Shown here piece after piece: positions 1 through 6,394 of a DNA stretch of 12,703 nt. The DNA is from JBBRLG01 sp038231495. GTDB lineage: Bacteria; Planctomycetota; Planctomycetia; Gemmatales; Gemmataceae. The stretch lies in the NCBI GenBank assembly GCA_038231495.1, contig JBBRLG010000175.1:1-12703 (forward strand), read 5' to 3'. A model generated the notes under the pieces. It was not told where the DNA came from and ran no database searches. It worked only from the letters and a program-made list of their open reading frames with translations. Both the position numbers and the translations under genes were made by a program. Every line of letters begins with the position of its first letter. The first letter of the stretch is position 1.

Positions 1-60
1 ATCCGTCCCTGGGGGGGGGCCCCGGGCGTCGGGGGGGTTTGGGCCACCCCCCCCGCCCCG
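1..60. other. Low-complexity, probably low-quality contig end
   Basis: Runs of nine G, seven G and eight C, with blurred GGGCCCC-type junctions, fill the first sixty bases. Nothing comparable occurs inside the neighbouring gene. The radical SAM frame stays open through this stretch but encodes only Gly/Pro/Ala-rich residues. This looks like a poorly read contig end, so the C-terminus and stop codon of that gene cannot be trusted here. A genuine low-complexity tail is the alternative. Confidence 0.55.
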
Positions 61-1625
61 CGGCCGGGGCCACCGCATTCCTTATTCGGGTTCTCTTGCG
101 GGAACAGCGGTTCGGGTGCGTTGCCGCGATCGGCGAGCAAATCGCGCTCCAGCCGGTATTGCGTCATCTGCCGGATGTGCTCGACCGTTTGTGGGCCGAA
201 GCGCTTGCCAACCATGTCGAGGTAACGCGGATTGGTGTAATAGTGATGAAACGCCTCGTCGCGAAACTGTAGGACGGCCGACGCCGGGACGTAGCGCGTG
301 GGCAAAGGCAGACAGTCGCGCGAATGCTGGGAATAACCCGTCCACGCTTGCGGCAGCGGCACGCCCTCCCGGATTGCCAGAGAATAAAGCGGCGAACCGG
401 GGTACGCCATCGCCGAATAGAAGTTCGCGAACTCGCAATTGAGGTTTGTGGCCAGGTCCAACGTGGCCCGCATCGTTTCCGCGTCGTCTTCCGGCAGGCC
501 GAAAATGAAGTTGCCGATCGCGTTGATGCCGGCCGCCCGCACCTGCCCCAGTACCCGGTAGACCTCATCCTGGACGAACCCCTTGTCCACGTCGGCGCGG
601 ACGCGGGCCGCGCCGGCCTCGATGCCGACCGCCAACCAGTTGAACCCCGCCGCTTTTAGTTTTTCGAGCAGGCCGTCTTTAATGGTATCGATGCGCGTAT
701 AGGCCCATATATTCAGGTCGTAGCCGCGCTCGATGATGCGGTCGCAAATGCCCAGGACGTGGCGTCGATTTAGCACGAACATTTCATCGGCAATCTTGAT
801 GTTCCGGATGCCGTAGCGCTCGACCAGGAGATCAATTTGTTCGATGACCTTGTCGGGACTCCAGGCCCGGTAACTGTTGACGGACTCCTTCTGGCCGCCG
901 GCCTTTTCGCCGCTCTTGAAGGGCGCTTGAATGCAGCAAAACGAGCAGTGGTACGGACAGCCGAGGGTCGTGTATAACGAGGCGTACGGTTGCCGGTCGC
1001 CGCCGTCCAGGCAGTGCCAGTTGTGGGCGCGGTACTTGTTCGTGGGCAACAAGTCCCACGCCACGCCCGGCATTTCGTTGTCCAGGTCGGCGACCAGCGG
1101 CCGGTCCGGAGTCTGACACACCCGGCCGTCCTTGTGCAACCAGAGGCCCGGCACCTTACCAAAATCCGGTGCGGGCGTTTTCAGCGCCGCGATTAACCCG
1201 GTCAACGTGTGCAAGCCTTCGCCGGCGGCAACGAAGTCGGCGTCTTCGTCGCGCAAGGTGCGTTCGGGCAGGGCCGCGGCGTGGCCGCCGATGAGCAGCA
1301 CGGGCTGGTCGTGGGTCAACTGTTTGATGGCGGTACACAACTGGCCGCACGCGGTCATCACCTGGGTCGAGGCCGACGGCTGGTGGCCGTAAGCCACGAC
1401 CGCGGCCAGGACCGGGTTTAAGTCTTGCACACGGTCGGCCACCTCGGCGGGCGTCAACTCGTCGGCCTCGGCGTCGATGATTGCGACCGACAGCCCCTTG
1501 TGCCGGCAAAAGGTCGCCATCAGGCCGGCCCAAACTGGGTTCTCGACCGCGGCGAGTTTCGTGCCGAGCGATTGGTATACCTGCGTGCGGCTGCCGGGGT
1601 TGATTAGCACCAGGTCGAGTTTCAT
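1..1625 (-). CDS. B12-binding-type radical SAM protein (3' end cut by window)
   Basis: The ATG at 1625 opens a frame of 541 codons that runs off the left edge. Residues 1-150 look like a Rossmann-type cobalamin-binding domain: LDLVLINPG at the start, then VLLIGGHAAALPE and a DADFVAAGEG segment. The classical DxHxxG base-off motif is not evident. Residues 223-230 read CPYHCSFC, the CxxxCxxC motif that binds the 4Fe-4S cluster for SAM cleavage; a fourth Cys follows at 231. WLAVGIEAG and NFIFGLPEDD further on fit the radical SAM barrel and its SAM-contacting strands. Family members catalyse C-methylations, ring rearrangements and similar radical reactions; the substrate cannot be read from sequence. 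The start has an AAGGG about nine bases upstream. The gene lies 156 bases downstream of the dehydrase gene on the same strand, separated by repeat copy A, so co-transcription with the sugar operon is likely but unproven. The last ~30 codons fall in doubtful sequence. Confidence 0.88.
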   Translation of the reverse strand, partial: MKLDLVLINPGSRTQVYQSLGTKLAAVENPVWAGLMATFCRHKGLSVAIIDAEADELTPAEVADRVQDLNPVLAAVVAYGHQPSASTQVMTACGQLCTAIKQLTHDQPVLLIGGHAAALPERTLRDEDADFVAAGEGLHTLTGLIAALKTPAPDFGKVPGLWLHKDGRVCQTPDRPLVADLDNEMPGVAWDLLPTNKYRAHNWHCLDGGDRQPYASLYTTLGCPYHCSFCCIQAPFKSGEKAGGQKESVNSYRAWSPDKVIEQIDLLVERYGIRNIKIADEMFVLNRRHVLGICDRIIERGYDLNIWAYTRIDTIKDGLLEKLKAAGFNWLAVGIEAGAARVRADVDKGFVQDEVYRVLGQVRAAGINAIGNFIFGLPEDDAETMRATLDLATNLNCEFANFYSAMAYPGSPLYSLAIREGVPLPQAWTGYSQHSRDCLPLPTRYVPASAVLQFRDEAFHHYYTNPRYLDMVGKRFGPQTVEHIRQMTQYRLERDLLADRGNAPEPLFPQENPNKECGGPGRGAGGVAQTPPTPGAPPQGR

Positions 1626-1647
1626 GGTTGTCGCCCTTTGAAGGTGT

Positions 1648-1780
1648 GTAACCGTTCACCGGCATCAACTGCTCCCCCCTTACGAAGGGGGGGTAGGGGG
1701 GGTCAAGAACGATTGAAGTACTCCGTCATGGCATCCACCCCCCCTACCCCCCCTTCGTAAGGGGGGGAGTGAACGGTTAC
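1648..1780. repeat. MITE-like palindromic repeat, copy A
   Basis: The 133-bp element has perfect 12-bp terminal inverted repeats: gtaaccgttcac at 1648-1659 and gtgaacggttac at 1769-1780. Inside each end sits a hairpin-forming half-site of C6-7 TTACG AAG6-7, followed by TAG7 on the left and mirrored on the right. The left arm carries an extra block (cggcatcaactgc) absent from the right arm. The ~35-bp centre contains gaacgattgaagtactc, which is shared with copy B, so the copies are homologous and not merely similar palindromes. There is no coding capacity. The right end lies one base from the stop codon of the dehydrase gene, so the element sits between two genes of the presumed operon and its stem-loops could affect read-through or mRNA stability. 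Confidence 0.85.
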
Positions 1781-1781
1781 C

Positions 1782-3032
1782 TTAACCCTTGCGCTTACTA
1801 ACCGCGGGCGACGAAGTCTCCCGCCGTGTCACCAGGCCGTTCAACAAATCGCACAGTGCCAATACCCGCTCCCGGTCCAGCGACGGGTAATTGCCGATGT
1901 AGAACCCGAAGAAATGAACGTGATCGGCCTGGGGATAGTTGCGCCACTCGTCCGGCCCCAACAGGCGGCGGAGGTAAGGCTGACGCACCTGGTTGCCGCC
2001 GCCCGACGTGCCGCGGCGGAATTCGACGCCGTTGGCGCGCAGGGCCGCCATGACGCGGTTGCACAACTCCTGGTCGGGTTCGCGCAGGATCAAGGTCAGC
2101 GCATAATTGCAACTCCCCGTTGTCGCGAAATCGGTGCGGTAGGCGCGCGGGTCCAGGTTTTCGAGGAACAGCAGCAAGTTGTCGGTGCGACGGCGGTTGC
2201 CCGCGTCCAGGCGTTTGAGCTGCGACCGGCCCATGACCGCGTTGATTTCCGTGCTGCGGACGTTGAAGCCGGGGTGGGCGAAAATGAACTCCGGGTGCAG
2301 GTCGCCGTACTCGTCGGCGTACTCGCGCTTGCGGCTGTCCGAGTCCAGTTCGCGGACCATGCCGTGCGAGCGCAACATGCGGGCGGTCTCGTAAACGTCC
2401 GCGTCGTTGGTGCAGACCATGCCGCCCTCGATCGTGCTGAGGTGGTGCGCATAGTAAAACGAAAAGTTCGACGCCAGGCCGAAGGTGCCGAGCTTGCGCG
2501 ACTCGAACGTGGCACCGTGCGACTCGCACACGTCCTCGATCAGCGGGATTTCCCGGCGGCGCAGCTCGTCCAGCAAGCGCCGGCTGAGGGCGTTGTAGCC
2601 GAGGACGTGCGTCAGAAAGACGGCGCGGGTGCGCGACGTGATTTTCGCCAGGACCTGCTCGTTGTCCATGCCCAGCGTGTGCGGGTTTACGTCCACGAAC
2701 ACCGGATCGAAGCCGGTGTGCATCACCGACGCGATGTCGGAAACCCAGGTGATGGTCGGCACGATAACCTCGCCGCCTTCGCCGTACAACTCGCGCAACG
2801 CGGCCAGTGTCACCAGGTTCGCCGACGAGCCGGAGTTGACGAAGACGCTGAAGCGCACGCCGAGCCAGTCCGACCACTCCTTCTCGAAGGCGCGGACGTT
2901 CTTGGACTGCGTCAGGACGGGGTCTTCCTGCTGGAGCAGCTGGCAAACCGCGTCGAGGTCTTCGCGGGCGATGTTGTCCTTCATCAGCGGCCAATCGAGG
3001 CCGGCCGCGCGCGCAACGGTGGTCGTTTGCAT
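1782..3032 (-). CDS. ColD/RfbH-like sugar 3-dehydrase (DegT/DnrJ/EryC1 fold)
   Basis: A 416-residue PLP-fold type I protein of the sugar aminotransferase family. NSGSSANL (66-73) is the cofactor-phosphate loop typical of the RfbH/ColD branch, and D167 in IEDVCESHG should bind the pyridine nitrogen. The active-site segment reads SFYYAHHLSTIEGG (191-204). The position of the Schiff-base Lys in aminotransferases is His196, as in ColD (GDP-4-keto-6-deoxymannose 3-dehydrase) and E1/RfbH (SFYPAHHITMGEGG). I infer a PMP-dependent C3 deoxygenation of a nucleotide 4-keto-6-deoxyhexose. The E1/RfbH iron-sulfur cysteine cluster is not seen, which favours the ColD type. GFNVRSTEINAVMGRSQL and the C-terminal FGFYIGNYPSL are further family signatures. 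The start codon shares one base with the E1 beta stop (TGATG), implying translational coupling. A true aminotransferase is unlikely without the Lys. The exact sugar is inferred from the neighbouring Fcl-like gene. Confidence 0.88.
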   Translation of the reverse strand: MQTTTVARAAGLDWPLMKDNIAREDLDAVCQLLQQEDPVLTQSKNVRAFEKEWSDWLGVRFSVFVNSGSSANLVTLAALRELYGEGGEVIVPTITWVSDIASVMHTGFDPVFVDVNPHTLGMDNEQVLAKITSRTRAVFLTHVLGYNALSRRLLDELRRREIPLIEDVCESHGATFESRKLGTFGLASNFSFYYAHHLSTIEGGMVCTNDADVYETARMLRSHGMVRELDSDSRKREYADEYGDLHPEFIFAHPGFNVRSTEINAVMGRSQLKRLDAGNRRRTDNLLLFLENLDPRAYRTDFATTGSCNYALTLILREPDQELCNRVMAALRANGVEFRRGTSGGGNQVRQPYLRRLLGPDEWRNYPQADHVHFFGFYIGNYPSLDRERVLALCDLLNGLVTRRETSSPAVSKRKG

Positions 3033-4165
3033 CAGAATGGCCCCTTAAATTCAAGGTGGTTGAGGTCGGGTCGTTCGTCGGGAACCCAGCCGGTGGCGGC
3101 GTCTTCGACGAGGTCGCGGGCCGCGGTCGCGATGGTGCGGGCGTTGGGGTAGAAGAGGTCTTCGAGCGCCGGCGTCGTCGGGCAGGTCGTCGGCGCGAAG
3201 CCCATGCGCCGGAACCGGAACTCCCGGACGCCCTGCAAGCGCTCGGCCACCTGCGCGACGATCTCGGCGGCGGCGCCGCAGTTGAGCCAGGCCGTATCGA
3301 CGACAAGCAGCCGGCCGGTCTTCACGACGGATTCGGCAATCGTGTCCACGTCGAGCGGGCTAAGCCAGATCGGGTCGATCACCTCCGCTCGAATGCCGGC
3401 GTCCTCCAAATAGCAGCGGGCGCGCAGGCACTCGACCTGCATCCAGGAGATGCCCACGACGGTCACATCGCTGCCCTCCACCGCGACGCGCGCCTTGCCG
3501 GGCTGGACGACGTAGGACGCTTCCGGCACCGGCCCCTTTTGGAAATGCAGCAGCCGGTGTTCGACGTACAGCACGGGGTTGTCGTCGCGCACGGCGGCGG
3601 CCAGGCAGCCCTTGGCGTCGTAGGGGGTCGCGGGCGCGACGACCTTTAGCCCTGGGACGTGCATGAAAAAGCTGTGCAAACCCTGCGAGTGTTGCGCCCC
3701 CTGGCCCCAGCTTTTGCCGATCATGGACCGGACCACCAGCGGCACGCTGACCCGGCCGCCGTACATGTAGCGGCTTTTGGCCGCGACGTTGACGAGCTGG
3801 TTCATGGCCAGCATCAGGAAGTCCATGCGGATGTGGACGTGGATCGGCCGCAGCCCGGCCAGCGCCATGCCGACTGCCGCCCCGGTCATGGCGTCTTCCG
3901 ACAGCGGCGTGCCGAACACGCGCTCCGGGCCGTACTTTTCCACCAGGCCGCGCGTCGTGCCCTGGATGGCCTTGGGGTCGTCCACGTCCAGACCGAACAC
4001 CAGGACCGCCATGTCGCGGGCCATTTCCTGGTCGGTCGCCTCGCGGACGGCCTCGACGTATGACAGCGTTCGTGCCGTTGGCCGGCACGGTCGGCGGGCG
4101 TCGGCGGGGCGTCCGACCGGGGCCGTCCGTTCGTCAGCGATTGGTTCCGCCAGCACAGGCCGCAT
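3032..4165 (-). CDS. Thiamine-diphosphate dehydrogenase E1 beta subunit (orphan, sugar operon)
   Basis: A 377-residue homologue of pyruvate/acetoin/branched-chain dehydrogenase E1 beta. Family landmarks are in order: FGTPLSEDAMTGAAVG (84-99), with E90 matching the Glu that activates the ThDP aminopyrimidine; DQ/NQLVNVAAKSRYMYGG (122-137); GAQHSQGLH (156-164), with the conserved His159; PGLKVVAPATPYDAKG (171-186); and the C-terminal transketolase domain from about 235. The usual GEDV/GEEV near the start of the ThDP region is GLDV here (58-61). About 32 Pro/Arg-rich residues precede the normal beginning (TLSYVEAV). I chose ATG 4165 because AAGGAGG lies six bases upstream; the frame extends further to 4231 but that would overlap E1 alpha more deeply. 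It overlaps the E1 alpha 3' end by 32 bp. No E2 or lipoamide dehydrogenase is in the window, so carbon-carbon bond formation on a sugar, not oxidative decarboxylation, is the favoured role by context. The alternative is a normal oxo-acid dehydrogenase with E2/E3 elsewhere. Confidence 0.9.
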   Translation of the reverse strand: MRPVLAEPIADERTAPVGRPADARRPCRPTARTLSYVEAVREATDQEMARDMAVLVFGLDVDDPKAIQGTTRGLVEKYGPERVFGTPLSEDAMTGAAVGMALAGLRPIHVHIRMDFLMLAMNQLVNVAAKSRYMYGGRVSVPLVVRSMIGKSWGQGAQHSQGLHSFFMHVPGLKVVAPATPYDAKGCLAAAVRDDNPVLYVEHRLLHFQKGPVPEASYVVQPGKARVAVEGSDVTVVGISWMQVECLRARCYLEDAGIRAEVIDPIWLSPLDVDTIAESVVKTGRLLVVDTAWLNCGAAAEIVAQVAERLQGVREFRFRRMGFAPTTCPTTPALEDLFYPNARTIATAARDLVEDAATGWVPDERPDLNHLEFKGPF

Positions 4166-5105
4166 CGTAATCCTCCTTGAAAAGGTCGCTCGTAAGTTCC
4201 GCGGCTTGCGGGTAAGGGCTGGCCTCGGCAAAGGCGAAGGCGTTGGCGATCTCGGAATTTACCCCTTCTTCGATCCGCATACGGTCCGAATGATCAATCG
4301 AGTCCGCGAGGCGCAACACGGGGTCGGCGGCGACCCACGGCTCGGCCTCGGCCTCCGTGCGGTAGCCGAGGTGGTAGTCGCTGCCGGGGCCGACGTGCTC
4401 GCGCCAGCGGTACGTCAGCGCCTCGAAGAACGACGGGCCGCCGCCGGCGCGTGCCCGCGCGACCGCCTCCTTCACGCGCGCGACGATCTGGAAAACGTCG
4501 TTGCCGTCCAGCTGTTCCGCCGGCAGGCCGTGGGCGCGGGCGCGGTCGCAAATGGCCGGCGTGCCCTGCCGACGGCTCTGGTGCGTGTGGATGGCGTAGC
4601 CGTTGTTTTCGCAGATAAAAACGAGCGGCAATTGCTTCAATACGGCGAAGTTGAGCGTCTCGGCGAAGACGCCTTCTTCGGTCGCGCCGTCGCCGAAAAA
4701 GCTGGCGACGATGGCATCGCGGCGGCGGTAGCGGAGGGCGTAGGCGTAGCCGGCGGCGTTGGCGACGGTGGTGCCGACCACGGCCGACATGCCCATGACG
4801 CCGTGTTCCGGGTCGATCAGGTGCATCGAGCCGCCCTTGCCGCGCGCGCAGCCGGTCGCCCGGCCGTACATCTCGGCGACCATGGCCCGCAGGTCGCCGC
4901 CCTTGGCCAGGTAGAGTGCGTGGCCGCGGTAGGTGCCGAAAACCACGTCGTGTGGTGCGAGCGCTTCGCAAACGCCTGCCGACACCGCCTCCTGGCCGAT
5001 GGATAAATGGACCGGACTCTTGATCTTGTCCGAGGGATAAACGCGGGCGACTTCCTCCTCCAGCCGGCGAATGCGGTACATCGCCCTATAAAGCCGCGAG
5101 TGCAT
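4134..5105 (-). CDS. Thiamine-diphosphate dehydrogenase E1 alpha subunit (orphan, sugar operon)
   Basis: A 323-residue protein of the pyruvate/acetoin dehydrogenase E1 alpha family, near the usual length of 320-330. It begins in the normal family position (LYRAMYRIRRLEEE), then PVHLSIGQEAV (31-41), TYRGHALYLAKGGD (58-71) and GRATGCARGKGGSMH (81-95). The ThDP/Mg2+ signature runs from GDG (138-140) to ENN (166-168). A TYRWREHVGPGSD segment (231-243) replaces the common TYRYRGHSMSDP loop. The start at 5105 is supported by GGAGG nine bases upstream and by homology; an upstream in-frame start at 5216 would lie deep inside the epimerase gene. It overlaps the epimerase gene by 20 bp and E1 beta by 32 bp. 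With E1 beta it should form an alpha2beta2 enzyme that decarboxylates a 2-oxo acid to a ThDP-bound acyl carbanion. AviB1/AviB2 of avilamycin biosynthesis are a reported case of such a pair in sugar-branch formation. Confidence 0.92.
   Translation of the reverse strand: MHSRLYRAMYRIRRLEEEVARVYPSDKIKSPVHLSIGQEAVSAGVCEALAPHDVVFGTYRGHALYLAKGGDLRAMVAEMYGRATGCARGKGGSMHLIDPEHGVMGMSAVVGTTVANAAGYAYALRYRRRDAIVASFFGDGATEEGVFAETLNFAVLKQLPLVFICENNGYAIHTHQSRRQGTPAICDRARAHGLPAEQLDGNDVFQIVARVKEAVARARAGGGPSFFEALTYRWREHVGPGSDYHLGYRTEAEAEPWVAADPVLRLADSIDHSDRMRIEEGVNSEIANAFAFAEASPYPQAAELTSDLFKEDYDAACAGGTNR
4172..4178 (-). promoter_or_regulatory. Ribosome binding site deciding the E1 beta start
   Basis: AAGGAGG on the minus strand, six bases before ATG 4165. 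This is the strongest Shine-Dalgarno match in the operon and the reason for preferring this start over in-frame upstream codons up to 4231. It lies within the E1 alpha coding sequence. Confidence 0.75.
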
Positions 5106-6066
5106 GGGGGTGTCCCTCCGTGGATGCGTGCTGCAAAAACCAGCGGTACGTCTCGGCCAGGGCGCAACGGAACTCGGTCGCAGGCTGCCAACCGAGGGCG
5201 CGGAGCTTGCGCGCATCGAGCCGCTTCAACGGCGCGCCGTCGGGCTTGCTCGCGTCGAAGCGCAGCCGGCCGCGGTAGCCGACCGCGTCGGCGACGGCGG
5301 CGGCCGTCTCCGCGATCGAGAAATCCGCACCGCCGCCGAGGTTAATTGGTTCGGCACCGTCGTAGTGACGCAGGACGAACAGGCTGGCGTCGGCCAGGTC
5401 GCGCGCGTAGATGAACTCCCGGCGCGGCGACCCGGTGCCCCACACGGTCAACGACGGCTCGTCGCGTTCCTTGGCCTCGTGCGCCCGCCGGATCAAGGCG
5501 GGAATGACGTGGCCGGCGTCGGGGTCGAAATCGTCGTGCGGTCCGAACGGGTTGGCCGGAAACGCCGTGACGAAGCGGTCGCCGTGCTGCCGTCGGTACG
5601 CCGCGCACAGTTGCCAGCCGGCCAGCTTCGCCACGGCGTAGGCCTCACTCGTCGGCTCCAGCGTGCCGGTCAGCAACGACTCGACGCCGAGCGGCTGGGG
5701 GGCGTGCTTCGGGTACGCACACGAGCTGGCCAGGTACAAAAGCTTGGTGACGCCGTGCCGGTGCGCCGCCGGGATCACGTTCGTCGCGACCAGCAGGTTG
5801 TCGAGCATCAAGTCGGCCGGGTAGTCCCGATTGCGGCGGATGCCGCCGGACTTGCCCGCGGCCAGGAACACGTATTCGGGCCGGGTTTCGCGGAAGAAGT
5901 ATTCGACTTCGTCCGCACGCGTCAGGTCCACTTCCTCCGGCGCAATACCCACCAGGTTGTCAAAGCCCTCGGCGCGGAGCCGTTCGACAATAGCGGCCCC
6001 GGCCAGGGTGTCGGCCCCGGCGACGAAGATGCGGTCGCAGCGGAAGGGGGTTCGGCAGATGATCAT
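5086..6066 (-). CDS. GDP-L-fucose synthase/ColC-like epimerase-reductase (extended SDR)
   Basis: A 326-residue extended SDR of the GDP-4-keto-6-deoxymannose 3,5-epimerase/4-reductase (Fcl/WcaG/GER) branch. AAGKSGGIRRN (69-79), ENL-like LDNLLVATNV (88-97), SSCAYPKHAPQPLG (114-127), LEPTSEAYAVAKLAG (136-150) and NPFGPHDDFDPDAGHVIPAL (172-191) are diagnostic. The catalytic set is intact: S115, Y143 and K147, plus C116 and H186, matching the Cys and His used for epimerisation. In the dinucleotide loop GADTLAG (17-23) the usual middle Gly is Thr20. I chose ATG 6066 because the longer frame to 6228 starts with TTG inside repeat copy B and translates the repeat itself. The ribosome site is weak. It is the first gene of the operon. 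It could make GDP-L-fucose. With the ColD-like gene three positions downstream, a ColC-like step on a GDP-4-keto-3,6-dideoxyhexose (as in GDP-L-colitose formation) is at least as likely. Confidence 0.87.
   Translation of the reverse strand: MIICRTPFRCDRIFVAGADTLAGAAIVERLRAEGFDNLVGIAPEEVDLTRADEVEYFFRETRPEYVFLAAGKSGGIRRNRDYPADLMLDNLLVATNVIPAAHRHGVTKLLYLASSCAYPKHAPQPLGVESLLTGTLEPTSEAYAVAKLAGWQLCAAYRRQHGDRFVTAFPANPFGPHDDFDPDAGHVIPALIRRAHEAKERDEPSLTVWGTGSPRREFIYARDLADASLFVLRHYDGAEPINLGGGADFSIAETAAAVADAVGYRGRLRFDASKPDGAPLKRLDARKLRALGWQPATEFRCALAETYRWFLQHASTEGHPHALAAL
5115..5119 (-). promoter_or_regulatory. Ribosome binding site deciding the E1 alpha start
   Basis: GGAGG on the minus strand, nine bases before ATG 5105 and inside the 3' end of the epimerase gene. 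It supports the 5105 start over the in-frame upstream start at 5216. Confidence 0.7.
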
Positions 6067-6394
6067 TCCGTTGACCTGTGTGGACGTGCCGATGATTGAC
6101 GGCACGGACCCTTCAAGCGATCCATCGCTTGCAAGAAACGAAACGGGTAACCGTTCACCGGCATCAACTGCTCCCCCCCTTACGAAGGGGGGGTAGGGGG
6201 GGTAAGAACGATTAAAGTACTCGGTCAAGGCGCTCTCTTAGCCCCCCCTACCCCCCCGTCGTAAGGGGGGGAGTGAACGGTTACCGAAACGGTTGCGGTT
6301 AAACTGAGGGGCTATCATGGTCCAAGCAGATTATGGTGTCAAGGTGGGATTCTTGCGCCCTGGCGAGTGGGGTCGCGTCAGCGCCACGGGAATT
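6067..6394. other. Intergenic region upstream of the sugar operon
   Basis: This 328-base stretch lies between the large membrane protein gene and the epimerase gene, both on the minus strand. It holds repeat copy B (6147-6284). The 80 bases between the repeat and ATG 6066 show no convincing promoter hexamers. The 110 bases from 6285 to 6394 show no gene, no strong hairpin with a U tract and no promoter I would defend. The sugar operon promoter should lie here or within the repeat. Confidence 0.5.
6147..6284. repeat. MITE-like palindromic repeat, copy B
   Basis: A 138-bp element with the same perfect 12-bp terminal inverted repeats as copy A (6147-6158 and 6273-6284), the same asymmetric cggcatcaactgc block after the left terminus, and the same C-tract/TACG/G-tract hairpins. 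Its centre reads gaacgattaaagtactc, one base different from copy A over 17 bases. One right-half site has GTCG in place of the usual TTCG, a point change in the half-site. Orientation is the same as copy A, so the two are direct repeats about 4.5 kb apart around the four-gene sugar cassette. Read on the minus strand, the G/C tracts produce a spurious PPYPPFVRGG peptide. Confidence 0.87.

Noticed and set aside
1782..3032. Sugar aminotransferase call for the DegT-family gene
   Set aside because: The Schiff-base Lys is His196, which fits 3-dehydrases of the ColD/RfbH type and not transaminases.
1914..3152. Plus-strand open frame of 412 codons
   Set aside because: Antisense shadow of the dehydrase gene, whose family motifs are unambiguous.
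3032..5105. Ordinary pyruvate dehydrogenase locus
   Set aside because: No E2 or lipoamide dehydrogenase gene is present, and the flanking overlapping genes are nucleotide-sugar enzymes; it remains possible only if E2/E3 lie elsewhere.
6067..6228. N-terminal extension of the epimerase to a TTG at 6228
   Set aside because: The extension translates repeat copy B (PPYPPFVRGG) and is not found at the start of Fcl-type enzymes; the same MTEYFNRS-like reading occurs in copy A, where it runs into a stop.
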